A DNA stretch of 64,000 bases from Rhyzopertha dominica (GCA_025024175.1 QCXZ01000064.1:42987325-43051324), one strand, 5' to 3'; counted from the stretch's first letter, positions 47,066-59,859 are shown. Notes: a model not told the origin generated them from the sequence alone. Made by a program: numbers and translations.

Positions 47066-48940
47066 TCTTAAAAAATTGTTTATGTTTAAAGTTTCCATCT
47101 CTGATGTCACCGCTCCCTGGCGCGCTTACTGCGGTGTAGCTTTGTGATGTTTCCAGGCGATACGTGTTTTCACTGTAAATACTAAAATGTAAAAAATAGG
47201 TAGATATTAAATTAAAATATTAATTTGTAGCTGATATATTATGGCAACCGCAGGATAAGTTCATATTTCAAGTGATATTAAGACTGGAACAAAAAAAAAT
47301 TATTTAGTCGATCAGTGAAAATGCATTCAACTGCAATTTTCTCGGAAAAGGAAAATTTAGCCGCATGAACAGAGTATCTTTTTTGGTTTACAAGGCCCAG
47401 AGATTAAAAAAACACATATATTTTTTTAAATACTTAACCGTTTTAAAGTTAAGGGTGAAAATGTGGGGGTTGGCCCCCTCTTCCCCCAATATTTATTTAA
47501 AAACTGTGCGCATCATTTTAACGGCTTCCACTTCAAATATAATAACTATAGCCAAAATTTTATGAAATTATATCAACCGGTCTAAGAGATATTTTTCATA
47601 AACTGTTTCTCTTCGCCCTTATTAAAGAGCCAATATCTCAGTAGGCGGGCATTATTTAAAAAAAGTTATACTGTGACATACTGTTATGTTTGCACCAGTT
47701 TTCAGATTCCGAGAGCTTGCCTACAGAATGCGGGACACCCTGTATACTACTATTACATCATTTTTCAAATCGACTAATTTCCGTGAAATCAAACGATCTG
47801 GTCACAAGCTTCGTTTGCGTGCTTGTTTGCTATTTCTAACTGTCAACGTCATATAACCTAAATAATATAACTGTTCTGGATATCTCTTTTCTTGGTTTTA
47901 GGGTTCATAATGTCTACTGAAAAAATGTTTTGTATAGATACCAAGGAAATAAAAACAAAACTTTAACCCGTTCTCCTTTCGCAAAACCAACATAAGCAAA
48001 GGTTACGCGTGTCCAACAGCGAGAAAGGCGTCAAGCGTGCAACCGGGCATTCAGCGCATCGGCGCAATAGCGGTGTGCGTTTCCGGGAACGGTGACGTAT
48101 CATGCAATATTTGAATTTGGCGGAAAACCTTTAAAGGTAAATATAAGACACTAAAACATTACAAATAGTTTTTCTATTGCCAGCTTCTAACTCCATTAGG
48201 TTCAGGCTAAGCCGCACATGTGTTATAATAACGCTTTGCTGTTAAGGACTACAACCCCATTCAAACTGTAGATACGATCTCCTACGCAAGCAAAGCCGCA
48301 GGCAACATCTAGTGATTTATAAAATTAAATACTATAACACATTAGCATTCATCGAAGAAATTATGTTATCCGTATGACATCTCCGATGAACTTACATGTG
48401 CGATAAGATAGTAAGAAGAAAGCTATTCTAAAATTTAAAATTTCGCCGGGACTGGAATTCAAATGTTTTTATCGAGAGCGGAAAATGCTGTGAAGAGGCA
48501 ATACTCGAGGAGTAGAACTCGGCGCACAGGTTACATACGACTGGTTGATGCTGCATTGTAAACTGCGATGTGCTAAAACTTTTCTCATGTTACGTTGTGA
48601 GCGAATTTTGAACGGGATACACTCGGGATACTATAAGATATAAACTATACAATGTAATAAGTTTGAGACTGCATGTTTAAGGCGTGGAAACTTTTGCATT
48701 TCGATACGCTCACAATTGGAAATATTTGCCGTTGCTGTGCAGTTTTTATTATCGTTTCCTTATTTGTGTGCCTACCTTTTGGTAATTGTAATCAGTCACA
48801 ATTAGAGAAAACAAATGTTGATAAACATAAAGTTTTATCCTTTTCGTACAATCAAATTTAAAAACTATAACGTCAGCAAGTACTGCTTACTAACAATGAT
48901 AGTTCTTGGGCTACAGGCTAAAATATGTTATGAAAATGTA
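47066..48940. other. Non-coding stretch
   Basis: No gene recognised. GGGACACCCTGTATA at about 47733-47747 resembles the right end of a TIR element without a detected partner. Confidence 0.4.
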
Positions 48941-48944
48941 TTGC

Positions 48945-49020
48945 CAACTTTGACCGAGATCGAACCCGGGACCTTTTGATTAATAGTCAAACTTGCTAAC
49001 CACTGCACCACCAAATCCCT
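48945..49020 (-). repeat. tRNA-derived SINE head (tRNA-Asn-like)
   Basis: Minus strand holds pol III promoter boxes: A box TGGTGCAGTGG (49010-49000) and B box GGTTCGATCTC (48966-48956), at tRNA spacing. The anticodon arm TTTGA-CTATTAA-TCAAA would give ATT, close to Asn. The acceptor ends do not pair (AGGGATT against no complement), so this is a SINE or tRNA relic, not a tRNA gene. Confidence 0.65.
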
Positions 49021-49185
49021 ATAGGCGATTCAAGCTAAGCGATACGCAGTCTAGCGGCAGAATTTTGAACTACGTATAAACAGTAGTTCTCCTTTTTTGT
49101 GTGTACTTCTGCATGAGTTATTAGACGGTTGAGGATAAACGAGTCGCGATAATATTTGTGTTTCGGCCGCAGTTAAAAGTAAATT

Positions 49186-49518
49186 GTGCTGAAAATGAAT
49201 AATATAAAAGTAAAACGAAAAGTCGAAAGCAATAACAAAACGTTTTGTTGCATTTATGGGTGTTACTCCAAAGCAAAGCGGCAAAGGGAGGTTAGCTTTC
49301 ATTACTTCCCCAAGAAAGGAACCAGAACGGTATCAAGGGCTAATAAACTAGGCAATACAGAGAAAATGGACTTATACAATGTGTGGATAAAAAAAACTGA
49401 AAATGGGGAAGACACCATCACCTTACATGAAAGTATGCTTGTTACATTTTCAAGACTTGGATTTTATATCTTAGAAAACTGGNAAGTAGTTGATGTCTGC
49501 ATTGTGTGTTGTAATTAA
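49186..49518 (+). CDS. THAP-domain exon, partial, different subtype
   Basis: Plus strand encodes a basic start and then FCCIYGCYSKA (THAP Cys pair), VSFHYFPKKG (conserved F..FP segment), NKLGNTEKMDLYNVWIKK (linker and the conserved Trp). This matches insect THAP proteins of the 'GNT' type. The second half with Cys-x2-His and AVPS is not seen in frame: after Trp the frame continues without the expected motif, so either a splice site was missed or the copy is broken. One ambiguous base lies at 49483. Confidence 0.55.
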   Translation: MLKMNNIKVKRKVESNNKTFCCIYGCYSKAKRQREVSFHYFPKKGTRTVSRANKLGNTEKMDLYNVWIKKTENGEDTITLHESMLVTFSRLGFYILENWXVVDVCIVCCN

Positions 49519-49519
49519 A

Positions 49520-50890
49520 CTATTTTGATGTAGAAGTAAAGAGATGTCTCAAGAAAGATGCCATACCATCCCAAAATCTACCATTGGTATACTTGAATGT
49601 TCAGAAGACAAAAAATGAATGATAGGTTATGGGGTTGTTGATGTATTATATACGACAACTAATACTTACTCGTTAAAGTTTTACAACCGCACACAATAAG
49701 ATGGCCAGCATTTAGAACTTCTTCACCTTCCCTCATACATCTTGAAGCAGTAGTAGCTTCCAAAAGCGTAAAAACTTCTATTAACTTAGACGCATTTCGT
49801 ACGGCACACCACGCGAATGACACCAGAAAATGACATATGTCGACTAGTAACTACCAGTAGATAAAGAATGTTCACACAAAATCTGTTAAGGAGAATATAA
49901 TAACTTTATTTTAGACCAACATTGTACTGCAAATTTTTGGAGAAAGAAATGATCATTTTGTATCTCATATTAAATGCTGCAAAATGACGTACTTCATAAT
50001 ATTTTTAGTGAAACGTGTGGGCATATTTGTAAAACGGTTACTGCAAGATTCTGGCACAATTAATTTTCAAGATAAAATCCCTATCTGGCCTTGCCTGATC
50101 ACCGTGCACTGTGTTAATGTCTTACAATGTTAGCTACACCCTGTACGCTGTGTAACTACAACTTTGTAACTATTGATATATTAGGAGAGCTCAGCTCGCA
50201 TAGCTCCTCCTCGTACATCAGATTAGCTATTGCGAACTTCGAATCCGTATTAACACACTCAGTGTTCTGCTCCTGAAATAAGATAACTGGCTCCATGACG
50301 ATCGAGCGGAGCTGGCAGCGTAATGCTTGCAGCTGATCTCGTACGTAACGAACAACAGGAGCATCTGCAATTCTAATAAGGGATAGCTTCATCGACCGAT
50401 TTGATAAGTGCTTAATGCCTTAGATGCTAATTCAGAGCGATAACCCTCTTACTGTGTGGACTGGCGACATAAAAGCCGAATATTTGGCCTTGTGCTTGAT
50501 TTCAGGGTTAATCAAAAGTATGAAACAATAGGCTTTTATATGAAAATATAGAATTGAAATAATTAAGGGTATGTCGATCTGGGTTTGAAGACAAGCTAAG
50601 CTTTCGACTTTATTTCTCTTCTTCAGAGCGTCTACAATAAACATGATTATAACATTTTCTTTAACTAAAAGTTTTAAATTCTACTTACACAAATTTGAAA
50701 TTAAGTGAACATGGTGTTATTACATATGATAGTATTTTCCAACAATGTTAGTAGTGTTGTCTTCCTCACGAACAAAGTTTGTTAGTAGGGTGACTAAAGA
50801 TACAATTAAAATCCAACGAAATTACACTTTAAAAATCCTTCAGTCAAAAAACTTTATATAACTCACAGCTGCAACAACTTTCACCATATA
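49520..50890. other. Non-coding stretch
   Basis: No gene supported. A 78-codon minus-strand ORF (50392-50156) has coding-like composition but no recognisable family. A TIR-like CTACACCCTGTACG is at about 50135. Confidence 0.35.
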
Positions 50891-50950
50891 TGGTACCTGT
50901 TGGAATTAGCGTATAGGAATTGCATTATAAAGAAGTGCGCGTTTGCCGTT

Positions 50951-50982
50951 GTTCGAGAAATTTCTAGAACCGTTTCCAGAAC
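50951..50982 (+). promoter_or_regulatory. Heat-shock element cluster (six half sites)
   Basis: The segment reads gTTCgaGAAatTTCtaGAAc then cgtTTCcaGAAc. That is four contiguous alternating nTTCn/nGAAn pentamers (50951-50970) plus two more after a 2-bp shift (50973-50982). Heat-shock factor trimers bind three alternating units, so this could hold up to two trimers. It lies 26-57 bp upstream of the TATA box, as in heat-shock promoters. Activity is inferred. Confidence 0.85.
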
Positions 50983-51007
50983 AATCCAGACGCGCGTGGG
51001 GAGTAAC

Positions 51008-51015
51008 TATATAAG
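51008..51015 (+). promoter_or_regulatory. TATA box of the solo LTR
   Basis: TATATAAG, 26 bp after the heat-shock elements; transcription would start at about 51037-51042. Confidence 0.8.
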
Positions 51016-51228
51016 CCCGCACTGGGGTAGCAGGCGGGATGCAGTGCAGTGTTGCAGTGTGTCGCAATTCGCAAGTGACCGAAGCGCTCCACGGTACAAA
51101 GTTATTTTCCCAAAAATCGGGCGGTTATCTGTCGGTGTCGGTTTCTGTTAATAATCACCGTGTACATAGTCGTATAAACTCTTTAACAATCAGAATATTA
51201 GTTAAGTTTCATAGTTGTACGTGTTACC

Positions 51229-51234
51229 AATAAA
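51229..51234 (+). terminator. Polyadenylation signal of the solo LTR
   Basis: AATAAA about 190 bp downstream of the predicted start, marking the R region end of the LTR. Confidence 0.7.
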
Positions 51235-51333
51235 GTGTTACAATTTACACACAAACTGGAATTTCGCTTTAACTCTTACGGAACCTACCCACAAAAATAC
51301 AGTCCACGCTCACGCTCACGCTAAAACAGTACC

Positions 51334-51785
51334 ATCATTAATAATTACAAATATGTATGCTTCCCTTCGATGAATATAACACTACTAAATCTTATTTAAC
51401 TGTTATATAGCCTCCAATCAAAACACTATGCTGCTTTCATTATTCAAATTAGATGTATTTATATGCAATAATTACCGATTGAACATATACCACTTGTTGT
51501 AGTCCTATGTGTACAGGTCTTGCGACAAAAATACATGTAAATATTACTTAACTGTTGCTTATCTAACCTTTTATTAACAGTATTGTTGGTCCTGGTTATG
51601 TGATACATCTCCAGAATCAGGCTTTTGTTAGTATTTAGTTCTACTTAGAAATAGTTGGCATAGATAACAAAAAAATTAATGGACAATACAGTGGGATTCA
51701 AATAAACGAGACGGGCGACTTAATTAAAGTAGAGTTATATATTTAGCATCATTTATCATTTAAAAACTCTATATTAAATGACTGA
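51334..51785. other. AT-rich non-coding stretch
   Basis: Nothing recognised. Confidence 0.5.
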
Positions 51786-51789
51786 TTCA

Positions 51790-53880
51790 TTATTTATTTT
51801 GGCATGGCAGGAATCAACACTAAATATACCAAAGGCAAAAATGGTGGTGCCTTCTAGGTACATAATACATAAAGTACCTACTATCCTAGTCTGGGCACAG
51901 CAAACTTAACCTGGCTGGGTAGAGTATCACTAATGATAAACATACAACATCAAGAAGGCATCTCTGACTACAATATATTTTAGGATGGATAATAAATTTA
52001 TTTAGGTGGGCATATTTTGCAAGCTTCCTGAGATTTTCCAGAAAACTAATGTAGATTTGATGGCTAGGTCCCCATATAATGGAACAATATTCTAGTCCAG
52101 ACCTAATTAACGAGTAAAACAGAAAACCTAGCAGTCGCACAGCGATACGCGCATCAGAAATTTGATGACAATCATCTAGGAGAGTGCCGCCAATATTATA
52201 TTAATATCTAACGTTATGCACATTTCTGGTGAAGGATATACTCTTGCATTCAACTACATTAAGCTTCAAATCATTAAGAATACACCACTCGACCAATGAG
52301 TCTATGTATTCCTGCAGCCTCAGTCGGGAAATTACAAACAGTAGGGGTAAAATTAGAGCCCTGAATTACGCCATTGCTGACCCGGTAAGTGTAAATACCC
52401 CACCATATTCAACATACTGCGCGCTGTCCTTCAAAGCAGAACAGATCAATGCGATCAAACTCTCACAAAGTCCAAAACCACGCAATTTTTTGAGGAGAAT
52501 GCAATGATGCTCCTGATCAAAAGCCTTAGTTGGGTTGGTATAAATAGCGTCCACCTGAAGGCGAGTGTCCATAGCCGAGAAAACAAATGGGTGAAGTTTA
52601 TGAGATTAGTCGGCGTAAACCGACCCTTAATAGAATCATGTTGTTCCGTGCGAAACAACATATAACGTGGAGTAGATAGCTTCTGATAGTATGCACTAAA
52701 TAATTTAGCAAAATTCGGCATAACAGCGATGTAATATAAGAAATTATCCATGCACCCGAGTACCAAGATGATGCCAAAATTAAATTAAAAATAAGNCATA
52801 ACGATGCAGATAAAACAGTTAATACAGTCAACCACAAGAAAAGCCGGGACGCCACCAGGGTCGCAAACACTATGTGCCTTAAGCTTTTTTAAAGCACATT
52901 CAATATCAAAAATACTTATACAGCACGGGTTTAAGATGTTTAGTGAATTACATACAGTTTAGATCTTCCCAGACGGGCAGTAACGCTTTTCACAGAACTG
53001 CCGACAAACACCCCTTCGAAATAATGCGTGAACGTGTCTCCAATATCCTGTCGATCAGCCAGTTCCTGCCGCNCACTTGACATAGATCCCGGCGCTGCCA
53101 TTGTTCTTCTTTGGNCAATAAAATGTCAGAACTTCCTTGGATCACTCTTCGGCGATCTTTTCTCTTTACCAATGAATTGTACTCTTTGCGCGATGTTCCT
53201 CTAATCTCTTCAACCCCTTTATAATACCAAAGTGGTACACAAGGTTCATCCTCCTGTAAACGTTCCAACGCATGGTCTTCATCTTCATGAGATCTATCAA
53301 AATTTGCATAAATCACACACCATACCATATCAACCTGACATAGCACGTACTCTCTTATCACGCAATTTAGGATACTATAGAAGACATCATTATCCAGACT
53401 CAACGTCCCGAGCCGAACGGAACATCTTTGACACCGCCAACACGTAAATTGATATCCAGAAAAGGATTATGCGGATCCTCGGGCACCAGAGACCGCTCAC
53501 ACCTACATACTGTGACATCAACACCATCCGTAGCGAGGACCAAGTCTAACAATCTTTGATTAGCATTAATCACACCATTGTGCTCTTGGAAACCTTTTAA
53601 AGCGGTATATCGAGCATACATATTGAACACGTTGGTCGTCATCAAGCTCTCACTCCACAAGCTCAGGGATATTAAAGTCTCCAGCAATCAGCATAGAACC
53701 AGAATACTGCACAGCGAAATCCAGAAATTCGAAGAAAGCGGCGTAAGCATACGTTGCAAGAGACGGGTGAACATATACAACAATCAGAGACATACAAAGA
53801 GTGTCACAAACCACGATATCGACACCAAACATTTCAAGTAAGTTCTGCAGGTCCTTCAAATGCTCGTAATACTTTATTCA
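51790..53880 (-). pseudogene. LINE (Jockey/CR1-type), 5'-truncated ORF2
   Basis: Minus strand in order: the endonuclease end (AAFFEFLDFAVQYSG then MLIAGDFNIPELVE with the GDFN catalytic motif, 53740-53650), NANQRLLDLVLATDGVDVTV (53580-53520) and SLVPEDPHNPFLDINL (SDH-type end), a linker (53403-52990), and the reverse transcriptase with DAIYTNPTKAFDQEHHCILL (52550-52490, first Asp box) and the later LEYCSIIWGP segment (52085). The GVPQG and DD boxes are frame-broken. The start is cut near 53880, and the 3' end shows AATAAATAA at about 51797. 5' truncation is usual for LINE copies. Four ambiguous bases fall inside or at its edge. Confidence 0.88.
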
Positions 53881-53999
53881 CTTAAATAAATCATTACATC
53901 AAATTAAATATNCAAACTGAAGACCTTGGCAATATCTAGTCCTTTACAGAAGTTGCGCAACGATTTTGTAGCTAGTTAGGTGTTATTCCGTGAATTTGT

Positions 54000-54690
54000 A
54001 TCTGATTCTTGACTCCAGCTCTTGTCTTTTCAAATGAACCTAGAGAAAAACGCAATGAACTTGAATTAGGCGATCTACCAGGCATTCTAGTAGTTCCTTG
54101 ACGTCCTATTCACCGACCTGGGAAGATTATCCAGATATAGGCGAACACTAACTCCAAAATGTGGCGTAGCGTCGCGTTATTGAAACCACACATTGTCGTT
54201 TTGTATTCCTCATCGAGATTTATCATGCAGTAGTTTCAGGTAGATATCTTCCGTTACATTTGCATGTATGAAGTATGAAAATATAATGTATGTTGCCCAA
54301 TAATACCAGCCCACGCGTTTAGTTTCTGAGGATATTCCGTATACTGTTCCATCATCCAGTGAGGATTTGTACTAGACCAGCAGCGGCAGTTATATCTATT
54401 TATCATTCTATTTAGGCAAAAGGGCAAAAAAATGCATTCTTTTGTCAAGATCATATTCATTGAAGTAGCTCGTGGAGAGGGTGTACTTTGTAGGGTTTGC
54501 ATTCTTTGGTGATATTCGAACAAGCGACGACTGACTAATATTATTGTCTAAAGCAAGTTGCGTGGTTTCCATAGATGAGTTATATCCAAAACGCTAACTA
54601 GTGTTGACTGATCTTCATTTGAAGCTGATTTTGGACGTCCAGACCTTGAGATATGTTTTACATGTTCATTTTCTTCTGCAAAATCTAGCC
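54000..54690 (-). pseudogene. Mariner-like transposase relic, copy B
   Basis: Minus strand across frames: RSGRPKSASNEDQS (linker, 54640), LVRISPKNANPTKYTLSTSY and FNEYDLDKRMHF (before the catalytic core), then SSTNPHWMMEQYTEYPQKLN and AWAGIIG (54370-54290), a later PHFGVSVRLYLDN and a C-terminal block where WPARSPDL-type sequence is expected (GRSPNSSSLRFSLG). Same family as 13526-13920. Broken by several frameshifts; no TIR found. Confidence 0.75.
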
Positions 54691-56220
54691 GACGGTTGTA
54701 CGAAGAAGCAATCGAAATTCAAAAGAATTCGCAAAACTATAACCGAGATCGACACGACATAAACGAAAGTAACCTGGATGAGTATAAATACCGGAACAGA
54801 GTAGGACTACTTCACTTACAGAGCTGAAAAAGACATGAGTGTTAAAAAGTCAAGAGGAATCTATCAAGATGACAATCACCGCAAAGAACGACAAGTAAGT
54901 TGTTAGCAAGAACCGTGGAACTCTACAGAGCAAGGTTCTGTTTTATATTTTCTATTCATTTCAAAAGTTCTTTAATACTTCATAAAATAGTTTTTGTTGC
55001 GTTTATTAACTCCTCTCCATTGTTATAATCCACTATTTCGTCTGCTTCTTGTTAGTTCCAAGTTGGCCACACATTTTCTTACTACCTTGCGGGATAGGCG
55101 TGTTTTTTAAGAACTTGCCAGGTCTTTTCTGTGGGTATGAAGTTATTCTTGCTTTTGTTGTAATTGTATAAAATCTCTATGTATCTGTGCTGCATTATGT
55201 TTTTTTAGCTTAAAAATCCTTATTATCTCAACTTCCACAGATTTTTCCATTCTAGTGTTTAAATTTGCTCCTTATCTTTGAGGTGTAATTTAGTTTCTAT
55301 TAAATAGTTATCGTTCTGTAATTTCCGCCTCTGCTTACTTTTACTACATCTTTTGTTGTGTTTTTGTTTACTGTGTGTTTAATGACATATTCTACAATGG
55401 TCTACTCTCATATGCTGTGCATTACTATGTACGTCTCTGTGTTGGAAAAGGGAGTTAGACATCGAGGCATCGTTCAATATGCAGATGAGAATTACAAACA
55501 TAAATAACCCTAGTGCAAACCAAAATTATGCAAGGGAACAGGACGGTGTCTTGACTTAAGTCCATTGATATCAGTAAACGAACTAGTAGGTTATTACGCT
55601 ATTATATATATATTTTTAATGTCCATAGCTATGGGATATCGAAACTATCGATATCTTATTTATCCGAATGTTGATATTATGTACTACAAATTTTGGCAGC
55701 CAAAGGTCTGATTATGTAAAACTACGATAATCAACAATATGCTATCTAGTCTGGTTCCTAATCTTTCCTAAGTATTGTTAGTGTCTGAAGTGCTTCGCTG
55801 TAGATGCCCTAACAATTTTTAAAGTATTGCTCATGAGATTTCTTTTACATTGATGTAATTTTTATGAAATATAGAGAATAAATACTTTTCTGTTAATTAT
55901 TGATTTCCATACGTATTTACCTAGTAAACAAATCGACTAAACAAGCTCGTTAAATCAGCTTTGCAGTATATTATAACCCACTCTTCCGAATAATGAACCC
56001 CAATATAATAATACACCTACGCAAACAGCACGAGCTTTCAGGAAATGTCAGACGCATTAGCGCATTCGGAACCGTCTACGCAATGGGGGATTACATTCTT
56101 AGCTAATGTACACTGTTTTGTATAAAGCTTGTGCAATATATAATTGATTACCAGTGTTAGTTAATTATAAACTGTAACTTTTGTCACCCACATAATTTGT
56201 GTGTGGCCGTTACGTCTATT
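54691..56220. other. Non-coding stretch
   Basis: No gene recognised. Confidence 0.45.
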
Positions 56221-56225
56221 TGTTT

Positions 56226-56440
56226 TGAAAAATTGGCTTCGTCAGAAAACACAATGCTTGCAAGATTTACATTACCATTTGCCAGGAGGATCTTTATTTA
56301 GCCCATAGAGAAAGTGTATTGGTAGGGTTTGTATTTGATCTTTTTTAATATTTGAACAGTCTACGATTGACGAACATTATTGTTGTAACCAAGTTGCCTA
56401 GTTGACTTAAATTCAGTTTTGCTGAGTTTCGCCTGCAGTT
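56226..56440 (-). pseudogene. Mariner-like transposase relic, copy C (short)
   Basis: Minus strand reads STRQLGYNNNVRQS, TVQILKKIKYKPYQYTFSMG (end of the DNA-binding region), then SIVFSDEANFSKQID with the FSDEA.F first catalytic motif intact. The rest is absent. Third relic of the family with 13526-13920 and 54000-54690. Confidence 0.75.
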
Positions 56441-57705
56441 AATAAATTAACTTTTTTATTTATTGAATGATACTTCAAACTAGCATAAAATCGCTTGATT
56501 GTCATTAAAAAAATACGCGGTCATAAAAATACGTTATTCCATGCCTTTGACTAACCTTGTATGTGAAAACCTGTAGCTTACGAAAAATATAACAGGAAAA
56601 TTGATACGCAATTTTGTAGTTTGATGTACTTGTATTATATATATTATATTCTTGGTGATGCCATTTATCCCGTTCAAATTACGTATCCAAAACAAGTGAA
56701 CACGATTAAGCAGTCATATCAGAAATCAGCTTGATGAATGCCCCATTAACTGCCTATTATGCTGTGCCACATTACAATCGCAATACGCCAAATTTAGCTG
56801 TTAAGTTCAGCAGTGTTGTGATTGTTTATTAGAGGTAAGCTTACTGTACATCATTGGATCTCACTATCAAATTAAAGCTCATAAAGCTACATATTAATTA
56901 TAGCTCTCGTTACTAGTTAGACATATGACTAAAGCGCATGAAATATAATAATTTTCAATATACGAGTATATTTATGTACAAGGGTAAAATGAAAAGGCAC
57001 GTAAGCTTAAAATTCTAAATAAGAAATAGCGCAATATATATGTACAAGATTTATTGGCCATGTCAAAGTTATAAAAGTAAAAAGAAAACATCGAGTACGC
57101 ACTTCTTTCTTATTGTATTTGTGAGTTCATATTTAAAAATTATAGGAAATTTTTTAATCTTACTATTCGTGATATTTTTCTTTACTGTTCATACCATGTC
57201 TTGACAATTGATGTATCTCGATTGCAATTAAAGATGTGGAGTCGCTTAAATCAGGAATATTTAGAGAATTTTTTATTACGCATGCATCATAATCAACAAT
57301 TATCGCACGCTGCAGCGTGTGTAAAATGATGATTATGATGCGCCTACTTTTTTATTACCTAGATATTTACCTGCCGTTTAAATTACTAGGTATACCATTT
57401 GTACCAATATCAAAATGAACGAACACTTTTAAAAACAACATTTCTTTATTCTAAGTAACTATAATACTCTTATTTTAAATAAACATTGATTGTACAATTT
57501 GTATTTTTAGATATTTCATTTTATGATTTAAGCCTACTAAAAATAATTACAAAATTGTAAAAGAGAATGTTTAATGTTTAAAACATTTTTGAGCTGCGCT
57601 GCGCGTCGTGTTTTGAAATATGTTGCGCGTGCTTTAAAGGCCCTCTTATACACTTGTATCATAATATACTATTATGGGAAACTGTCAAAAAAATTTAAAC
57701 ACTGA
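56441..57705. other. AT-rich non-coding stretch
   Basis: No gene recognised. Confidence 0.45.
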
Positions 57706-57708
57706 ATT

Positions 57709-58262
57709 ACTTCCACATCCAACGGATGGGAAGTATTGTATCGTGAAAAAAATGTTCAAAAATTTTTATTTGCTCATTCGCTTTAAAATGGTCGAAAACG
57801 CAAAAAAAACAAAATTTGAGCAAAAAAATTTCTTGTCTGTGTCTGTAAGTCTGTGTGTCTGTGGTATTGTTAGTGGACACGATAACTTTCGAAAGACTTA
57901 ATATATGAACTTGAAGTTTGGCAGACGTATAAATCTCAACTACCCAAAGCGACCTATTGTTTGTGGGGTAAGTAGGGAATCGAGAAGGGGGAGAAATTGA
58001 GGGGTAACTACCATTTTTGCAAATTTTTATTTTTTATATTTTTTTTGTTTTACTATGTGATTAGTAGTATAACTGCGAGTATTATTAGCTCTTGTAAATT
58101 TTCGGTACAGCAAACTGTTTAGAAGGTATTAGCAAAAAAGCGTCACTGAAAGAAAACGGTTTTTCTTAAATATCTCCGAATATATTTAATATATTCAAAA
58201 AATGAAAATGCCATCAGATAGGAAATAAAATTTCTCACAAAAAGTGTCTTAGAAAATTTATC
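57709..58262 (-). repeat. Dispersed repeat with palindromic end, copy 3 (inverted, truncated)
   Basis: Inverse orientation relative to copies at 17176 and 29758. It has the palindromic end (TACTTCCACATCC...GGATGGGAAGTA, 57709-57736) and the CACAGACACACAG-type block, and stops at about 58262 within the internal AAGTGTCTTAGAAAATTTAT region, so its far half is missing. Confidence 0.8.
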
Positions 58263-59855
58263 AATGCGGTTAATGCGAAAAGCATGGAGCTCTGTAAGTT
58301 GAACATTTTCACGTATATAACATATGGTTCGTTGGTTCACAGTATCACAGTCCTCTTATTTTACACGTTAAGCATACACTGCTTCATATTTCGAATTGTC
58401 TCCTTTTCGAATTAATTGCAGTTTTGGGAGTTTGTCTTGATGGGGTACAACGTTCATGTACGCTTGCTTAACTAGTCCTACAACCTACAACTTTATTAAA
58501 TCCATGTTTAGAGCCTTGAGAAAGTGACAACACTGCCCATTTTCTTATCTTACATCTGCTTTTATGTCACTGTCTGGCAGTCTGTATAAATTAAATATAA
58601 AGGATAAAAAAGGATATCAGTATATCCACGAATGTAGAAAAAGCATCGTATCACACTTGCTTTAGACTAAAACAGGCGAGAAAGGTTTGATATTACCGCA
58701 TCGCATTTAATGTATATTTTAATGTGTTCCCGTAAACTACAGGAAGAAGAAGGTGGATGTTGTTAGAAAATATTTGAACAAGTTCAAAACATAATCAAGA
58801 TCTACATAGTTCGGAGTATGAATAAATTATAAACAATTTCAGGCCGATTTCAACATTTTTACATGTATTCTAAAGGTTTCTTTTCTTAAGAACCTTGCCT
58901 ATTTTTGGTACTGTGTCTATACTAAGTATGATACATTTAAAATTTTGAATAAGTTTGTATTACAGCTAACATTACAAATTATGCTACCTACTTAACTTTA
59001 AAACGCAATCGCCATTACCGTTTCGTATTTTTTTGTTTATTTTTATTTGAGATAAATGCAGATGTTGTTTTTGTTGTTTATTGCCAATTTCTATTGTTGT
59101 TTCAAAAGTTGCTTTTCGTTTGAAATCCATTCCGCTTACTGTCAGAACCAGTTTATGCAGTTACCAACATCTATGTTGTGGTACCGATAATGGCTTGTTA
59201 GTTGAAAGCGCTTCAATGAACTGGATATAAACTTTTATTTAATTCGATATTGAAGAAATCGTGTATTAAATCAACTTCCAGATAATAGATCAACTTTCTA
59301 TATTTCTTACAGTAAAATTGTTATTACACAAGATAAAAATCATCATACTGATGGGTTGTTTTCTCTTCTGCAATCGAGTATTAAGAGATTTATAGGTAAT
59401 ACTCAAATCTGATGATTTGAACAAGAAGCCGCACACAAACTATTTGATACATATAAGAATATAACAGATGTATCCGTTGAGTTAATAAAATAGCTAGTAC
59501 AAAATTATGTTATTGTTTTCATTGACCGTATTTTTGCTATTGTACCTACACCTAAAGAAAGCAGATATAGGTTTCTTCAAACGTATTTCAAAGATAAAGC
59601 GTTTATTTTGTGTGTAAATTAAGTGACAAGAAATTATTTTCGTTATCATTTAGTGACAGTACCCAGCTAGTTTGTAACTAATCACCGGTGCACACTTCCT
59701 TCACTTTACACTAACTGCCCAGCGANTATGATANGGCCGATGCCGACGGTTTCGTTCGGTTCACTGCTTTTCCGGATTTACACATGCATGTCCATCGCAC
59801 AGCGTTCGGTTATCACCAGGCAAGAGCATTCAAAACGGAACTATATCATCAGTTG
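58263..59855. other. AT-rich non-coding stretch
   Basis: No gene recognised. Confidence 0.45.
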
Positions 59856-59859
59856 AAAT

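Larger units (their letters stand above)
50898..51328 (+). mobile_element. Solo LTR, 431 bp, 5-bp target duplication GTACC
   Basis: Starts TGTTGGAATTAG and ends CTAAAACA, with TGTT/AACA inverse tips. GTACC precedes (50893-50897) and follows (51329-51333), a 5-bp target duplication. U3 contains heat-shock elements and a TATA box; AATAAA follows at 51229-51234. No internal region is attached, so it is a solo LTR. TGTTGGAAT is also the start of the Copia LTR at 36139, and 5-bp duplications suit Copia or BEL/Pao; the family is not proven. Confidence 0.92.

Noticed and set aside
48945..49020. tRNA-Asn-like sequence considered as a tRNA gene
   Set aside because: Acceptor arm does not pair and the anticodon would be ATT; better explained as a SINE head.
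50156..50392. 78-codon minus-strand ORF with coding-like residue use
   Set aside because: No recognised domain, no clear splice sites, no neighbour supporting a gene.
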